Source of the DNA: Betaproteobacteria bacterium
GTDB lineage: Bacteria; Pseudomonadota; Gammaproteobacteria; Burkholderiales; SG8-41
NCBI GenBank assembly: GCA_021730905.1
Contig: JAKFYK010000009.1
Coordinates: forward strand, 56,299 to 120,298
Length of the DNA stretch: 64,000 nucleotides
Reading direction: 5' to 3'
The notes beneath the pieces were generated by a model. The model saw only the letters and a list, made by a program, of their open reading frames with translations. It searched no databases and was not told where the DNA came from. Made by a program: the position numbers and the translations under genes. The number at the start of each line of letters is the position of its first letter. Position 1 is the stretch's first letter. Positions 8,548 to 16,388 of this stretch are shown in pieces.

Positions 8548-8935
8548 TCACTCAGGCTTTACACCCGCAGCGCTGAACACCTTACGGCGCGTGACAATTT
8601 CGTCGCGCACCAGTTTGTCGAATGCCTCCGGCGTGCTCGCTTTGGCAAGCGCGCCCTGTTTCAGGATCTTGTCGCGCACATCGGTGGTTTCGAGGATGCG
8701 CACGACTTCCTTGTTCAGTTTGGCGATGATCGCGCGCGAGGATATCGCTCGCGCTGCCCGCCGAGAACGGCACGACGACGCGGATGGGTCTTGTAGGGTA
8801 ATTGGCCTGCGCCGGGAACGGCGCAGCGGCCTGTCCTGAGCCCTTCGACAAGCTCAGGACAGGCTCTGTCGAAGCGGGTTGAGAAAAAACCGGCGATGCC
8901 GCCGCGAACAGCAGCATCGCCAGTACTATCCGCAT
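8548..8935 (-). pseudogene. Bug receptor gene with large internal deletion
   Basis: The 5' part encodes a signal peptide (MRIVLAMLLFAAASPVFS) and the mature start YPTRPIRVVVPFSAGSASDI ending in LAR. The sequence then jumps, out of frame, to a Bug C-terminal region: AIIAKLNKEVVRILETTDVR, later KASTPEAFDKLVRDEI and FSAAGVKPE with its TGA at 8548. Roughly 190-200 central codons are missing and the join shifts frame, so no intact receptor can be made. A palindromic repeat (8831-8862) is inserted between signal peptide and mature region, adding VLSLSKGSGQAAAP. Located just downstream of the FAH-family gene. Confidence 0.88.
8831..8862. repeat. Palindromic REP-like repeat inside the Bug pseudogene
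   Basis: Arms CTGTCCTGAG and CTCAGGACAG flank CCCTTCGACAAG. This TTCGACAAGCTCAGG palindrome is a common dispersed element of proteobacterial genomes. A related copy (CTTCGACAAACTCAGCA) lies near 54758-54775. Here it interrupts a reading frame. Confidence 0.75.
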
Positions 8936-8962
8936 TTTGCGCGGCGCGAGGGTCACTGGCGC

Positions 8963-9916
8963 TTATCCGCCGGTACTGCCGCCCGCAGCCTTGGCGTACT
9001 TCCCGGCCAGCTGCGGTGTATAGCCTTTAAGGCCCTTTTGTTCACGGTCGAGCCGGGTTTCACGCGCCCAGGTGCGATTGTGTTCGTCCCTCACCTTGAT
9101 TGTGAGTTTGCCCAACCCGTCAATCTCCAAATCGACCGTGTCGCCGCCCTGAAACGCCGATAGCCCCCGGTGATTGGTGCCGGTGGCAAGAATATCGCCG
9201 GGCTCCAGTTCATGTATGCCGGAAATCCACTCGATGCAGCGCGGAATCTTGTTCGCCATATCGTCGGTGTTGAAATTTTGCTTGATCATGCCGTTCACGG
9301 TCAGCTTCACCTGCAGCTTGTGCGGATCCTTGATTTCATCCGCAGTCACCAGATACGGTCCGATCGGCGCGAAGGTGTCACGCGACTTCACCTGGTAGAA
9401 CGAGTTGCCGAGCCTGGTGGCCTCGCGCGCGGAACCGTCGATGAAATTGACATAGCCGAACACATGCTCCATCGCGCGCGATGCAGGCACATGCCTGGCG
9501 CGCTTGCCGATCACCACCGCAAGTTCAGCCTCGCCTTCGAGGATGGCCAGAGGGATATCCGGCATGATCATGGTGTCGCCGTGGCCGACGATGCAGCCCG
9601 GTGACTTGTGAAACGCGTTGATTTCCGCCGCTTGCTTACGCGTGCCGTCTTCCATGTAATTCACCGCCATGCAATCGACATTGACGGGCTTGGGCAGCGG
9701 CGGTCGGATTTTCACCTGCGTTACCGGCAGGCCCTTGCCCGAATTCGCGGCACTGTCGATTCTGCCGCGCACCTCGGCCCAGCGCTCGATCACGCCGTTG
9801 ATCAGGCTTCCCGGACTGGTGTGCGGAACGACGTTCTGCACGGCGGCAGTGACATCGACGACCGAATCACCCTTGAGCACACCCAAACGAAAATCATTGA
9901 AATACATGAGCTTCAT
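8963..9916 (-). CDS. Fumarylacetoacetate hydrolase (FAH) family protein
   Basis: 317 residues. The C-terminal FAH fold carries the metal site: EGEAELAVVIGKRA supplies the two Glu of the E-x-E pair, and YVNFIDGSARE supplies the Asp. Further family motifs are DTFAPIGPYLVT and EPGDILATGTNHRG. The N-terminal domain (MKLMYFNDFRLGVLKGD) is the usual short cap region. Family members hydrolyse or decarboxylate 2,4-dioxo acids at the end of aromatic pathways or act as acylpyruvases; the substrate here cannot be read. Start ATG at 9916 after GCGAGGTGAAACC. A copy of the AT-rich repeat sits about 36 bp upstream, and a divergent Bug gene follows at 10150. Confidence 0.9.
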   Translation of the reverse strand: MKLMYFNDFRLGVLKGDSVVDVTAAVQNVVPHTSPGSLINGVIERWAEVRGRIDSAANSGKGLPVTQVKIRPPLPKPVNVDCMAVNYMEDGTRKQAAEINAFHKSPGCIVGHGDTMIMPDIPLAILEGEAELAVVIGKRARHVPASRAMEHVFGYVNFIDGSAREATRLGNSFYQVKSRDTFAPIGPYLVTADEIKDPHKLQVKLTVNGMIKQNFNTDDMANKIPRCIEWISGIHELEPGDILATGTNHRGLSAFQGGDTVDLEIDGLGKLTIKVRDEHNRTWARETRLDREQKGLKGYTPQLAGKYAKAAGGSTGG

Positions 9917-9951
9917 GGTTTCACCTCGCGCAAGTTAAGACAGGTTAATGC

Positions 9952-9976
9952 AACTATTTGTTTTAATAAAACTATT
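9952..9976. repeat. AT-rich intergenic element, copy 1
   Basis: Contains CTATTTGTTTTAATAAAACT, a variant of the recurrent TAAGTATTTGTTTTTAAA element, in the divergent gap between the FAH gene and the Bug gene. On the FAH coding strand it reads AAAACAAATAGTTG. Confidence 0.55.
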
Positions 9977-10149
9977 CTGCCGCCACAGAAGGCAACGCAC
10001 GCGCAACCCCATCCGCCGCAACATGAGCAGCATCTTAGTCCAGGCTCCATGGCTCGGCAAACGGTAGTATCTGCATAATGGCGCGCTCGCCGCGGCTCCG
10101 GTACCTGACGTGGAATACCGCTGAACATGAGTCGAAAAGGAGGATCTAC

Positions 10150-11112
10150 ATGAAGCACGCGCTCCCGCAGTTGTGTCTGTGCCTGCTGGCGTTCGCTTGC
10201 AGTGTTGCACAAGCGCAGTGGCAACCCACGCGTCCGGTGCAAATCATCGTGCCGAATCCACCCGGCGGCGGGCCGGATTTCATTGCGCGTCTGCTCGCGC
10301 CCCGGCTATCGGAAGCCGTCAAACAAAACGTGGTGGTGGATAACCGTTCCAGCAACAACGGCATCGTCGGCGCGGAAGCTGCCGCGCGCGGTGCACCGGA
10401 TGGCACATCAATGATCATCGGCAACTCCGGCACGCATGCGATCAACGCATCGCTTTATCGAAAGCTGCCGTACGACCCGGTGCGCGATTTTCTGGCCGTC
10501 AGCGAGATTGCCGCGCCCGCGCTGGTGCTCGTCACGCACCCGTCGGTGCCCGCGCGCAACCTGAAAGAGCTGATCGCCATCGCCAAAAAATCGCCGGGCA
10601 AGCTCAACATCGCGGTAGCCGGAGCCACCGGCGAAATCGCCGGCAACGCCATCAAGTTGCACACCGGCGTTGATATGAAAAACATTCCTTACAAGGGCGG
10701 CGCGCCCGCCACCATCGCCGTCCTTTCCGGCGAATCGGACATGACGCTGACCAACTATGTTGCCGTCGGCAAGCACATCGAAGCCGGCAGGCTGCGCATT
10801 CTCGGCATCACCAGCGGCAGGCGCAGTCTGCAACTGCCCAACGTGCCGACCATCGCCGAAGGCGGTCTCGAAGGTTATGCCGTCGAGATGTGGTACGGGT
10901 TGTTCATGCCGGCAAAAACGCCGCCCGCCATGGCACAGGCGGTATATCGAGAGACCTCACGCATCATCGCGTTGCCCGAAGTACGCGAGCGCCTGGAGGC
11001 CACCGGGCACAGCGTCACCAACAGCGCACCCGAACAGTTCTCGGAAAAAGTACGCAGCGAAGTGGAAAAGTTTCGAAAAATTATTATGGCATCGAAAATG
11101 CAGCAGGATTGA
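10150..11112 (+). CDS. Bug/TctC-type periplasmic solute receptor
   Basis: 320 residues from the ATG at 10150, which follows a very strong AAAAGGAGG. Signal peptide MKHALPQLCLCLLAFACSVAQA, then QWQPTRPVQIIVPNPPGGGPD, the first beta strand and ligand loop of the Bug fold. VVVDNRSSNNGIVGAEAAARG replaces the common DNRPGANGxIG loop with SSNN, which suggests a somewhat different pocket. LPYDPVRDF, NIPYKGGAPA and LPNVPTIAEGG are the standard Bug landmarks. It is followed 61 bp later by an ACMSD-like amidohydrolase on the same strand, so the ligand may be that enzyme's precursor. No TctA/TctB partner nearby. Confidence 0.93.
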   Translation: MKHALPQLCLCLLAFACSVAQAQWQPTRPVQIIVPNPPGGGPDFIARLLAPRLSEAVKQNVVVDNRSSNNGIVGAEAAARGAPDGTSMIIGNSGTHAINASLYRKLPYDPVRDFLAVSEIAAPALVLVTHPSVPARNLKELIAIAKKSPGKLNIAVAGATGEIAGNAIKLHTGVDMKNIPYKGGAPATIAVLSGESDMTLTNYVAVGKHIEAGRLRILGITSGRRSLQLPNVPTIAEGGLEGYAVEMWYGLFMPAKTPPAMAQAVYRETSRIIALPEVRERLEATGHSVTNSAPEQFSEKVRSEVEKFRKIIMASKMQQD

Positions 11113-11124
11113 TGGTAAAGGTTA

Positions 11125-11145
11125 TTTAATAAAAACAAATACTTA
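11125..11145. repeat. AT-rich intergenic element, copy 2
   Basis: TTTAATAAAAACAAATACTT plus A, the reverse complement of the consensus, lies between the Bug gene and the amidohydrolase, about 28 bp before the latter's ATG. Confidence 0.6.
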
Positions 11146-11173
11146 CGTTGTATAACCGAAAGGAAACAAATAG

Positions 11174-12166
11174 ATGTTGAAGCTCGACACGCACGCCCAC
11201 TGGTTTCCACCGGAGTGGGTTGAACTGCTCGAACACGAAGGCCCAAGGAACGGGGTCGAAATCACACGCAACGAGCAGGGGCGGCTTGTCGCGTCGATGC
11301 CTGGCGTGCGGTTGAGGCCCAATCTGACACCGCCGTACATGGACATCGCAGTACGCCTGAAGCTCATGGACGAGGCGCGCGTGGACATGCACGCACTGTC
11401 GCTCACTAGCCCAATGGTGCATTGGGCGCCGCCTGAATTCGGATTAAAACTCGCGCAGGTGTTCAACGACGGCTGCGTCCGGGTGCACGAGCAATATCCG
11501 AATCGCTTCATCGGCATGGCCACGCTGCCAATGCAGGCGCCCGCGCTCGCTGTCGAAGAAGTCAGGCGTGCGGCGAAGCTGCCTGGCATCCGCGGCGTTT
11601 ATCTGCCCACACACATCGGCGGCAAAAACCTGGAAGAAAAAGAATTCTGGCCGGTCTATGAGCAATGCGAAAAACTCGGGCTGCCGATCTTCCTGCACCC
11701 GGTGGCACCGGTCGGCAAGGAACGCATGACCAAATACCACTTGGGCAATTTCCTCGGCAACCCCTACGAATCCGGCATTGCCGCCGCCTCGCTGGTATTC
11801 GGCGGTGCAATGGACGCATTCCCAAAACTCGACGTGATGCTGCCGCACGCCGGCGGCACCTTTCCCTGGCTCATCGGCCGCATGGATCACGGCACCACGG
11901 TGCGCGCCGAATGCAAGCACATGACCCAGCCGCCTTCAGCGTATCTGCGGCGTTTTCACTACGACACCATCACCCACAGCGACAGGATTTTGATGAGCCT
12001 GATCGAACTGGTCGGCGTGGACCGTGTGGTAATGGGCAGCGACTGCCCTGCCGACATGAGCTACACGCGCCCGGTCGATGTGGTCGAGCGCTTGAAGGAT
12101 TTATCCTCGAACGAGCGTGATGCGATTGTCGGCGGCAATGCGGCGAAGTTGTTACGGATGGCGTGA
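11174..12166 (+). CDS. ACMSD-like amidohydrolase (amidohydrolase 2 family)
   Basis: 330 residues forming a metal-dependent TIM-barrel. Metal-site residues are visible in order: DTHAHW (His7, His9), FLHPVAP (His175), LPHAGGTFPW (His225) and VVMGSDCP (Asp290). This matches the family of 2-amino-3-carboxymuconate-6-semialdehyde decarboxylase, gamma-resorcylate decarboxylase and related cytoplasmic decarboxylases or hydrolases, usually 300-340 residues. The ATG at 11174 follows AAAGGAAAC. It has its own upstream AT-rich element and pairs with the Bug gene just before it. Decarboxylase versus hydrolase activity cannot be separated from sequence alone. Confidence 0.9.
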   Translation: MLKLDTHAHWFPPEWVELLEHEGPRNGVEITRNEQGRLVASMPGVRLRPNLTPPYMDIAVRLKLMDEARVDMHALSLTSPMVHWAPPEFGLKLAQVFNDGCVRVHEQYPNRFIGMATLPMQAPALAVEEVRRAAKLPGIRGVYLPTHIGGKNLEEKEFWPVYEQCEKLGLPIFLHPVAPVGKERMTKYHLGNFLGNPYESGIAAASLVFGGAMDAFPKLDVMLPHAGGTFPWLIGRMDHGTTVRAECKHMTQPPSAYLRRFHYDTITHSDRILMSLIELVGVDRVVMGSDCPADMSYTRPVDVVERLKDLSSNERDAIVGGNAAKLLRMA

Positions 12167-12185
12167 CGATAATAGCCCCGCGCGG

Positions 12186-12623
12186 TCAGGGCCTTCGCAC
12201 CAACCCCAACTGCAACACCATCCCCATATCGTCGCGCACTGCCGCGTGCTCGGCGATCTTTCCGTTCGCAACCCGGAAACTGTGAAACTGAAACACCTTC
12301 ACTGATTTGCCCGTCGGCGCAACATCGTTCAGCATGCCGCTGAACGCTTCGCGCACTTTGGGCTGGCCGCGGTGCGTGCCGCTCATGCTCACCTTGCACA
12401 CCACCCGATCGCCTTCCGCCGTGCTTTCCTCGATCTGATAATGAAAATCAGGGAACACGATGTAGAGCGTTTCAAACATGGTTTTCATGCCCGCCCGGCC
12501 CGCCGGACGCAGATGGTTCATCGCGTCCTCGGCATAGAACGCCGCCGCCGCATCGGCGTCCTGCCGGTTGTGGCCTTCATCCATCAGGCGCTGAATGAGC
12601 CTTTTGTTTTCTTCGGGCGACAT
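12186..12623 (-). CDS. SnoaL-like/NTF2-fold protein
   Basis: 145 residues from the ATG at 12623; a TTG nine bases upstream overlaps the preceding stop and is an alternative. The sequence fits a SnoaL-like ester cyclase or hydrolase: LIQRLMDEGHNRQDADAAAA, FYAEDAMNH, FPDFHYQIEESTAEGDRVVC, SMSGTHRGQ, and a hydrophobic C-terminal strand pair. These small cone-shaped proteins act on polyketides and small cyclic esters, but many have unknown roles. Last gene of the 11-gene minus-strand run that begins at 22970, separated from the GST stop by five bases. Confidence 0.8.
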   Translation of the reverse strand: MSPEENKRLIQRLMDEGHNRQDADAAAAFYAEDAMNHLRPAGRAGMKTMFETLYIVFPDFHYQIEESTAEGDRVVCKVSMSGTHRGQPKVREAFSGMLNDVAPTGKSVKVFQFHSFRVANGKIAEHAAVRDDMGMVLQLGLVRRP

Positions 12624-12628
12624 AGAAC

Positions 12629-13351
12629 TCAACCATCCAATTCAGGATAGTGCCGCATCAGATCGTGCGTGCTGAACGGCAGCCGCGCCGGCGAGGCAAC
12701 ATACTTCGCGATGCGCGGTCGCGCGGCAATCTGGTCATGCAGCACATTCAATCGCAGAATTTTCGCCCGCATGCCGGCCATCGCCTGCGGAAACGCGTAA
12801 TTAAGCGACGCCATCACCTGAAACATCGACAGATCGACATAGGAAAGCGATTTGCCGAGCATGTATTTGCCGCCGCTGCGCGCAAGCACCGTCTCGAAAT
12901 AATTCAGGAACTTGGTGAGCCGCTCCGCCTTGAAATGTCCAGAGCGGCGCAGCGCTTCGGTTTTCTGGTCTTCGTAGTAGAGGCTATTCGCGATCGGATG
13001 ATGCACGTCGTGCGCTTCGCGCACGAAATCGGTCATGGTTAACTGCAAACCGTGCGCCCACAGGCGCTGCGCTTCGGCTTTGGGTACCAGTCCTAATCGC
13101 GGACCCAGATATTGCAGCACGTTCGCCGTGTGCGACACGATGAGCTTGCCCGCTTTCAGCAGCGGCGGCGCAAACGGCGGATGCGTGTTCGATGCATCCT
13201 GAAGCATGCGCGCGACCGCGGGCCGCCCGCCGCCTTCGCTCTCAGGCAAACGCGCCACATCAACGTAATCCGCCTCGCCTTCTTCCAGCGCCAGACGCAC
13301 GTATTCGCCGCGCCCCTGAATGTGCGGCCAGTAATAGAGTTCGTATTTCAT
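12629..13351 (-). CDS. Glutathione S-transferase family protein
   Basis: 240 residues. N-terminal thioredoxin-like domain: MKYELYYWPHIQGRGEYVRL, with a Tyr near residue 7 as in sigma/alpha-like GSTs, and the cis-Pro/SH binding stretch APPLLKAGKLIVSHTANVLQ. The all-helical C-terminal domain ends YVDLSMFQVMASLNYAFP then RPRIAKYVASPARLP. Cytosolic glutathione conjugation, isomerisation or lyase activity is typical; the substrate is unknown. The ATG follows GGAGGCAAC. It sits 10 bp after a Bug gene stop and 5 bp before the SnoaL-like gene, so it is part of the same transcript. Confidence 0.88.
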   Translation of the reverse strand: MKYELYYWPHIQGRGEYVRLALEEGEADYVDVARLPESEGGGRPAVARMLQDASNTHPPFAPPLLKAGKLIVSHTANVLQYLGPRLGLVPKAEAQRLWAHGLQLTMTDFVREAHDVHHPIANSLYYEDQKTEALRRSGHFKAERLTKFLNYFETVLARSGGKYMLGKSLSYVDLSMFQVMASLNYAFPQAMAGMRAKILRLNVLHDQIAARPRIAKYVASPARLPFSTHDLMRHYPELDG

Positions 13352-13361
13352 GTTGCCTCCA

Positions 13362-14351
13362 CTACTGCGGCTGGATATTTGCCTGTTTCACCACTTTCGC
13401 CCAGCGCGGGATTTCCTTGCCGATGAATTCGGCGAACGGCTCGACGCCACTGGCGACGACGAAGTAGCCCTGACCCGCCATGCGTTCCTTGACCTCCGGC
13501 GTGTTCAGTCCTGCCACGGCATCCGCATTCAGTTTGGCGACGATCTCGCGCGGCACCGCCGACGGCGCGAACATGCCGAACCACGTCGCTGCCTCATAAC
13601 CCGGCAGCCCGGACTCGGCTATCGTCGGCACTTCCGGCAGTGTGGGCACGCGCTGCGCGCTGGTCACTGCGAGCACGCGCAGCCGGCCGCTTTTCACCTG
13701 CGGCAGCGACACCGGCATGTTCGAAAACATCAGCATCACCTGCCCGCCCATGACATCAACAATGGCGGGGCCTTCTCCCTTGTACGGAATCAGCATCATG
13801 TCGATCTTCGCCATGATTTTCAGCAGTTCGGCCGCCATGTGTATGGTGGCACCGTGCGCTGCGCCGAACGTCAGTTGGCCGGGACGCGTCCTTGCGAGCT
13901 TGATCAGATCGCCGGCATTTTTCACCGGCAACTGCGGATGCACCAGCAGCAGCATCGGCGACTTGGCAATCTCGGTTACACCCACCAGATCGCGCCCAGT
14001 GTTGTAATTCACTTTGTAAATCGCGGGGACCACGCAATGCGTGGTCTGCGAACCCACCAACATGGTGTAACCGTCGGGCACGGCCTTGACCACGGCTTCG
14101 GTGCCGATAATGCCGCTGGCGCCGGCGCGATTGTCGATGATGAACGATTGTCCGGTGCGCTCGGTAAGGCGTTGCGCGAGGATACGAGCCGTCACATCAA
14201 CGCCGCCGCCCGGCGGAAACGGCACTATCAGACGCACAGGCTTGGCGGGATATTGCTGCGCGGCGGCGGGTAATACATACACGGACGTCATAGCCGCGAT
14301 ACCCAATAGCACATATTCAGTAAATATTTGTTTTAAAACACTTTTATTCAT
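13362..14351 (-). CDS. Bug/TctC-type periplasmic solute receptor
   Basis: 329 residues. A long signal peptide of about 31 residues ends VLPAAAQ, then QYPAKPVRLIVPFPPGGGVD. The ligand loop is FIIDNRAGASGIIGTEAVVK, and LIPYKGEGPAIVDVMGG and LPEVPTIAESGLPGYEAATW are the later landmarks. The ATG at 14351 follows AAGGAGCGGGAT, which fixes the start even though the first codons contain a copy of the AT-rich element (AAAACAAATATTTAC at codons 7-11). It is 26 bp downstream of another Bug gene and 10 bp upstream of the GST gene. Confidence 0.93.
   Translation of the reverse strand: MNKSVLKQIFTEYVLLGIAAMTSVYVLPAAAQQYPAKPVRLIVPFPPGGGVDVTARILAQRLTERTGQSFIIDNRAGASGIIGTEAVVKAVPDGYTMLVGSQTTHCVVPAIYKVNYNTGRDLVGVTEIAKSPMLLLVHPQLPVKNAGDLIKLARTRPGQLTFGAAHGATIHMAAELLKIMAKIDMMLIPYKGEGPAIVDVMGGQVMLMFSNMPVSLPQVKSGRLRVLAVTSAQRVPTLPEVPTIAESGLPGYEAATWFGMFAPSAVPREIVAKLNADAVAGLNTPEVKERMAGQGYFVVASGVEPFAEFIGKEIPRWAKVVKQANIQPQ
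14321..14347. repeat. AT-rich element, copy 3, inside the Bug start region
   Basis: TAAATATTTGTTTTAAAACA on the plus strand falls within the signal-peptide codons of the Bug gene starting at 14351. It is the only copy clearly inside a coding frame. Confidence 0.5.
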
Positions 14352-14377
14352 ATCCCGCTCCTTCGTCTATCGCTGGT

Positions 14378-15337
14378 TTACTCTCCCTGAATTCCCGCAG
14401 CCTTGACTACCTTACCCCACTTCACGATTTCACTTTGGAAAAACCGCGCGAACTCTTCAGGCGTGTTGCCGACCGCATCCGCGCCCGCGTTCGCGAATAC
14501 TTCTTTCAAGCGCGGCGCGGATAAACTTTCTTTCAGTGTGCCATGCACGCGCATCACGAGATCGCGCGATGCCGCGCGCGGCAGAAACAGCGCGTTCCAT
14601 CCAGCGGCATCGTAACCCGCTACGCCGCTCTCAGCGATGGTCGGAAGCTCCGGAAAAATCGACGAGCGCGCGCCGGCAGTCACGCCGAGCGCGCGCAATC
14701 TTTTGGCCTTGATCATCGGCACCACCGCTGCGATCGGCGCGAACGTCATCGACACATGGCCGCCCATCACATCGGCCACCGCAGGCGCGGCGCCTTTGTA
14801 CGGCACATGGCCGATGCCCGCGCGCGACAGCATATTGAACAACACAAGCGCCAGATGATTTGAGCTGCCCACGCCCGCGGAACCCGAGTTGAGCGTGTTG
14901 GGATGCGCTTTCGCCAGCACCAGCAATTCCTTCACCGAACGCGCCGGCAACGACGGATGCACTACCAGCACGTTGGTCATGGTGACCACCAGGCTCACCG
15001 GCGCCAGGTCGCGAACCGGATCGAACGGCAATTTCGGAAACAGCGCCGGACTGCTGGAGAGCGCCGTGGTGCCGATCAACAGCGTGTAACCGTCGGGCGG
15101 CGCGCGCACCACAGCCTCGACCCCGATGTTGCCGCTGGCGCCGGGGCGGTTGGAGACGATCACCGGCTGCTTCCACAACTCGCTCATCTGCTGCGCCAGC
15201 GCGCGCGCGACGAGATCGACCGAGCCGCCGGCGGTAAACGGCGCGATCATGGTTACCGTTTTTTCCGGAAAATTCTGCGCTGCCGCGCTGCCCGCCAGCA
15301 ACAGTGTCGAGCAGGCTGTCGTCCACAACATGCGCAT
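14378..15337 (-). CDS. Bug/TctC-type periplasmic solute receptor
   Basis: 319 residues. The ATG at 15337 is preferred over an upstream GTG because it begins just after the previous gene's stop and gives the signal MRMLWTTACSTLLLAGSAAA. The mature part starts QNFPEKTVTMIAPFTAGGSVD. The loop VIVSNRPGASGNIGVEAV has Ser-Asn in place of the usual Asp-Asn. HVPYKGAAPAVADVMGGHVS and FPELPTIAESGVAGYDAAGW follow. It lies between two other receptor genes, giving three consecutive receptors in one run (16382 to 13362). Confidence 0.93.
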   Translation of the reverse strand: MRMLWTTACSTLLLAGSAAAQNFPEKTVTMIAPFTAGGSVDLVARALAQQMSELWKQPVIVSNRPGASGNIGVEAVVRAPPDGYTLLIGTTALSSSPALFPKLPFDPVRDLAPVSLVVTMTNVLVVHPSLPARSVKELLVLAKAHPNTLNSGSAGVGSSNHLALVLFNMLSRAGIGHVPYKGAAPAVADVMGGHVSMTFAPIAAVVPMIKAKRLRALGVTAGARSSIFPELPTIAESGVAGYDAAGWNALFLPRAASRDLVMRVHGTLKESLSAPRLKEVFANAGADAVGNTPEEFARFFQSEIVKWGKVVKAAGIQGE

Positions 15338-15347
15338 CTGCAGTCGC

Positions 15348-16382
15348 CTAATTGGTTTTCGCGCCACGCGTCACCAGGCCCAGGTCGCCCAGCATCGTCG
15401 TAAGCAATCCAAATTCGGAATCGAGCCGCTTGCGTATCTCCGCGGCACTGATAAATCCTTCCGCCCAACCGTTATCCGCAAGCTCTTTCTTCCATTCATC
15501 GGACTTGATGATGCGCGCGAACGCCTGATCCCAGAACGCGACCTGCGCTGGAGTGAGGCCCCTGGGTGCGACGAATCCGCGCCACGCATAATACTCCGCA
15601 TCAATACCTTGCTCGCGCAACGTCGGCACGTTTTCCAGTCCACTCTCCTGCCGCTGCGCCGCGCTCACACCCAGCACGCGCGCCTTGCTGCCGCGCATGT
15701 GCTGCAGCGCACCGCCCGTGGTACCCACCCACACATCGACATGGCCGCCCAGCGCCGCGGTCATGCCCGCGCCGCCGGAAGCGAAGATCACCGTCTTGAT
15801 CGACTTCGGATCGATGCCCGCGGCTTTTGCCAGCATGCCGATCACGATATGGTTCTGATTGCCCGGTGCCGTGGCAAATCCGAACGAGAGCGACGCCGGA
15901 TCTTTTTTCAGCCGCGCGATGACGTCCCTGGCCGAAGCCAGCGGCGACTCGGCACGCGTCCACACTGCCACATACTCGCGTATCAGGATATTGAGCGGTG
16001 TGAGATCGCGGTAGGAGAGCTTGCTGACGCCGACGATTTCATTGGTGAGCAGGCCGGTACTCAAGTTGCACAGGTAGTGCGCGTCCTTTTCGTGCTGCGC
16101 AAGATAAGTGTAGGCGACACTGCCGCCCCCGCCCGGCTTGTTGATGACCGCAATACTCGGCATCCCCGGCAAACCCTGCAGCAGTCGCTGCGGCACGCGC
16201 GCGGCACGGTCACCTGCACCACCCGCGCCGGAATTCACGATGATCTCGATGTTCTTCGACGGCTTCCATTCCTGTGCCGCAGCCGTCAGCGCTGTCAGCG
16301 CAAATGCCACGCACGCGCTGCAGGTCATGGCGACCGAGCATGACCGCAAGGCCCTGCGCGCGTTATGCGTCAAGTACCGCAT
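15348..16382 (-). CDS. TctC-like solute receptor of a divergent subclass
   Basis: 344 residues. Signal peptide to about ALTALTAAAQ, then EWKPSKNIEIIVNSGAGGAGD. This differs from the YPxRPIRxIVPF start of the other receptors and resembles classical TctC (xWxPxKxVEIIV). The loop IAVINKPGGGGSVAYTYLAQ lacks the Asp-Asn-Arg of Bug proteins, so carboxylate binding is likely arranged differently. Its closest relative here is the receptor at 44432-45397, which shares GGGG(S/V)VAYxYL and HTL-type turns. It starts 7 bp after the CocE-type hydrolase stop and precedes two Bug genes. Confidence 0.88.
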   Translation of the reverse strand: MRYLTHNARRALRSCSVAMTCSACVAFALTALTAAAQEWKPSKNIEIIVNSGAGGAGDRAARVPQRLLQGLPGMPSIAVINKPGGGGSVAYTYLAQHEKDAHYLCNLSTGLLTNEIVGVSKLSYRDLTPLNILIREYVAVWTRAESPLASARDVIARLKKDPASLSFGFATAPGNQNHIVIGMLAKAAGIDPKSIKTVIFASGGAGMTAALGGHVDVWVGTTGGALQHMRGSKARVLGVSAAQRQESGLENVPTLREQGIDAEYYAWRGFVAPRGLTPAQVAFWDQAFARIIKSDEWKKELADNGWAEGFISAAEIRKRLDSEFGLLTTMLGDLGLVTRGAKTN

Positions 16383-16388
16383 GCGTTT

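Noticed and set aside
13350..14273. A 307-codon plus-strand frame opposite a Bug gene
   Set aside because: Low-complexity basic composition; the opposite strand encodes the full receptor with signal peptide and ribosome site.
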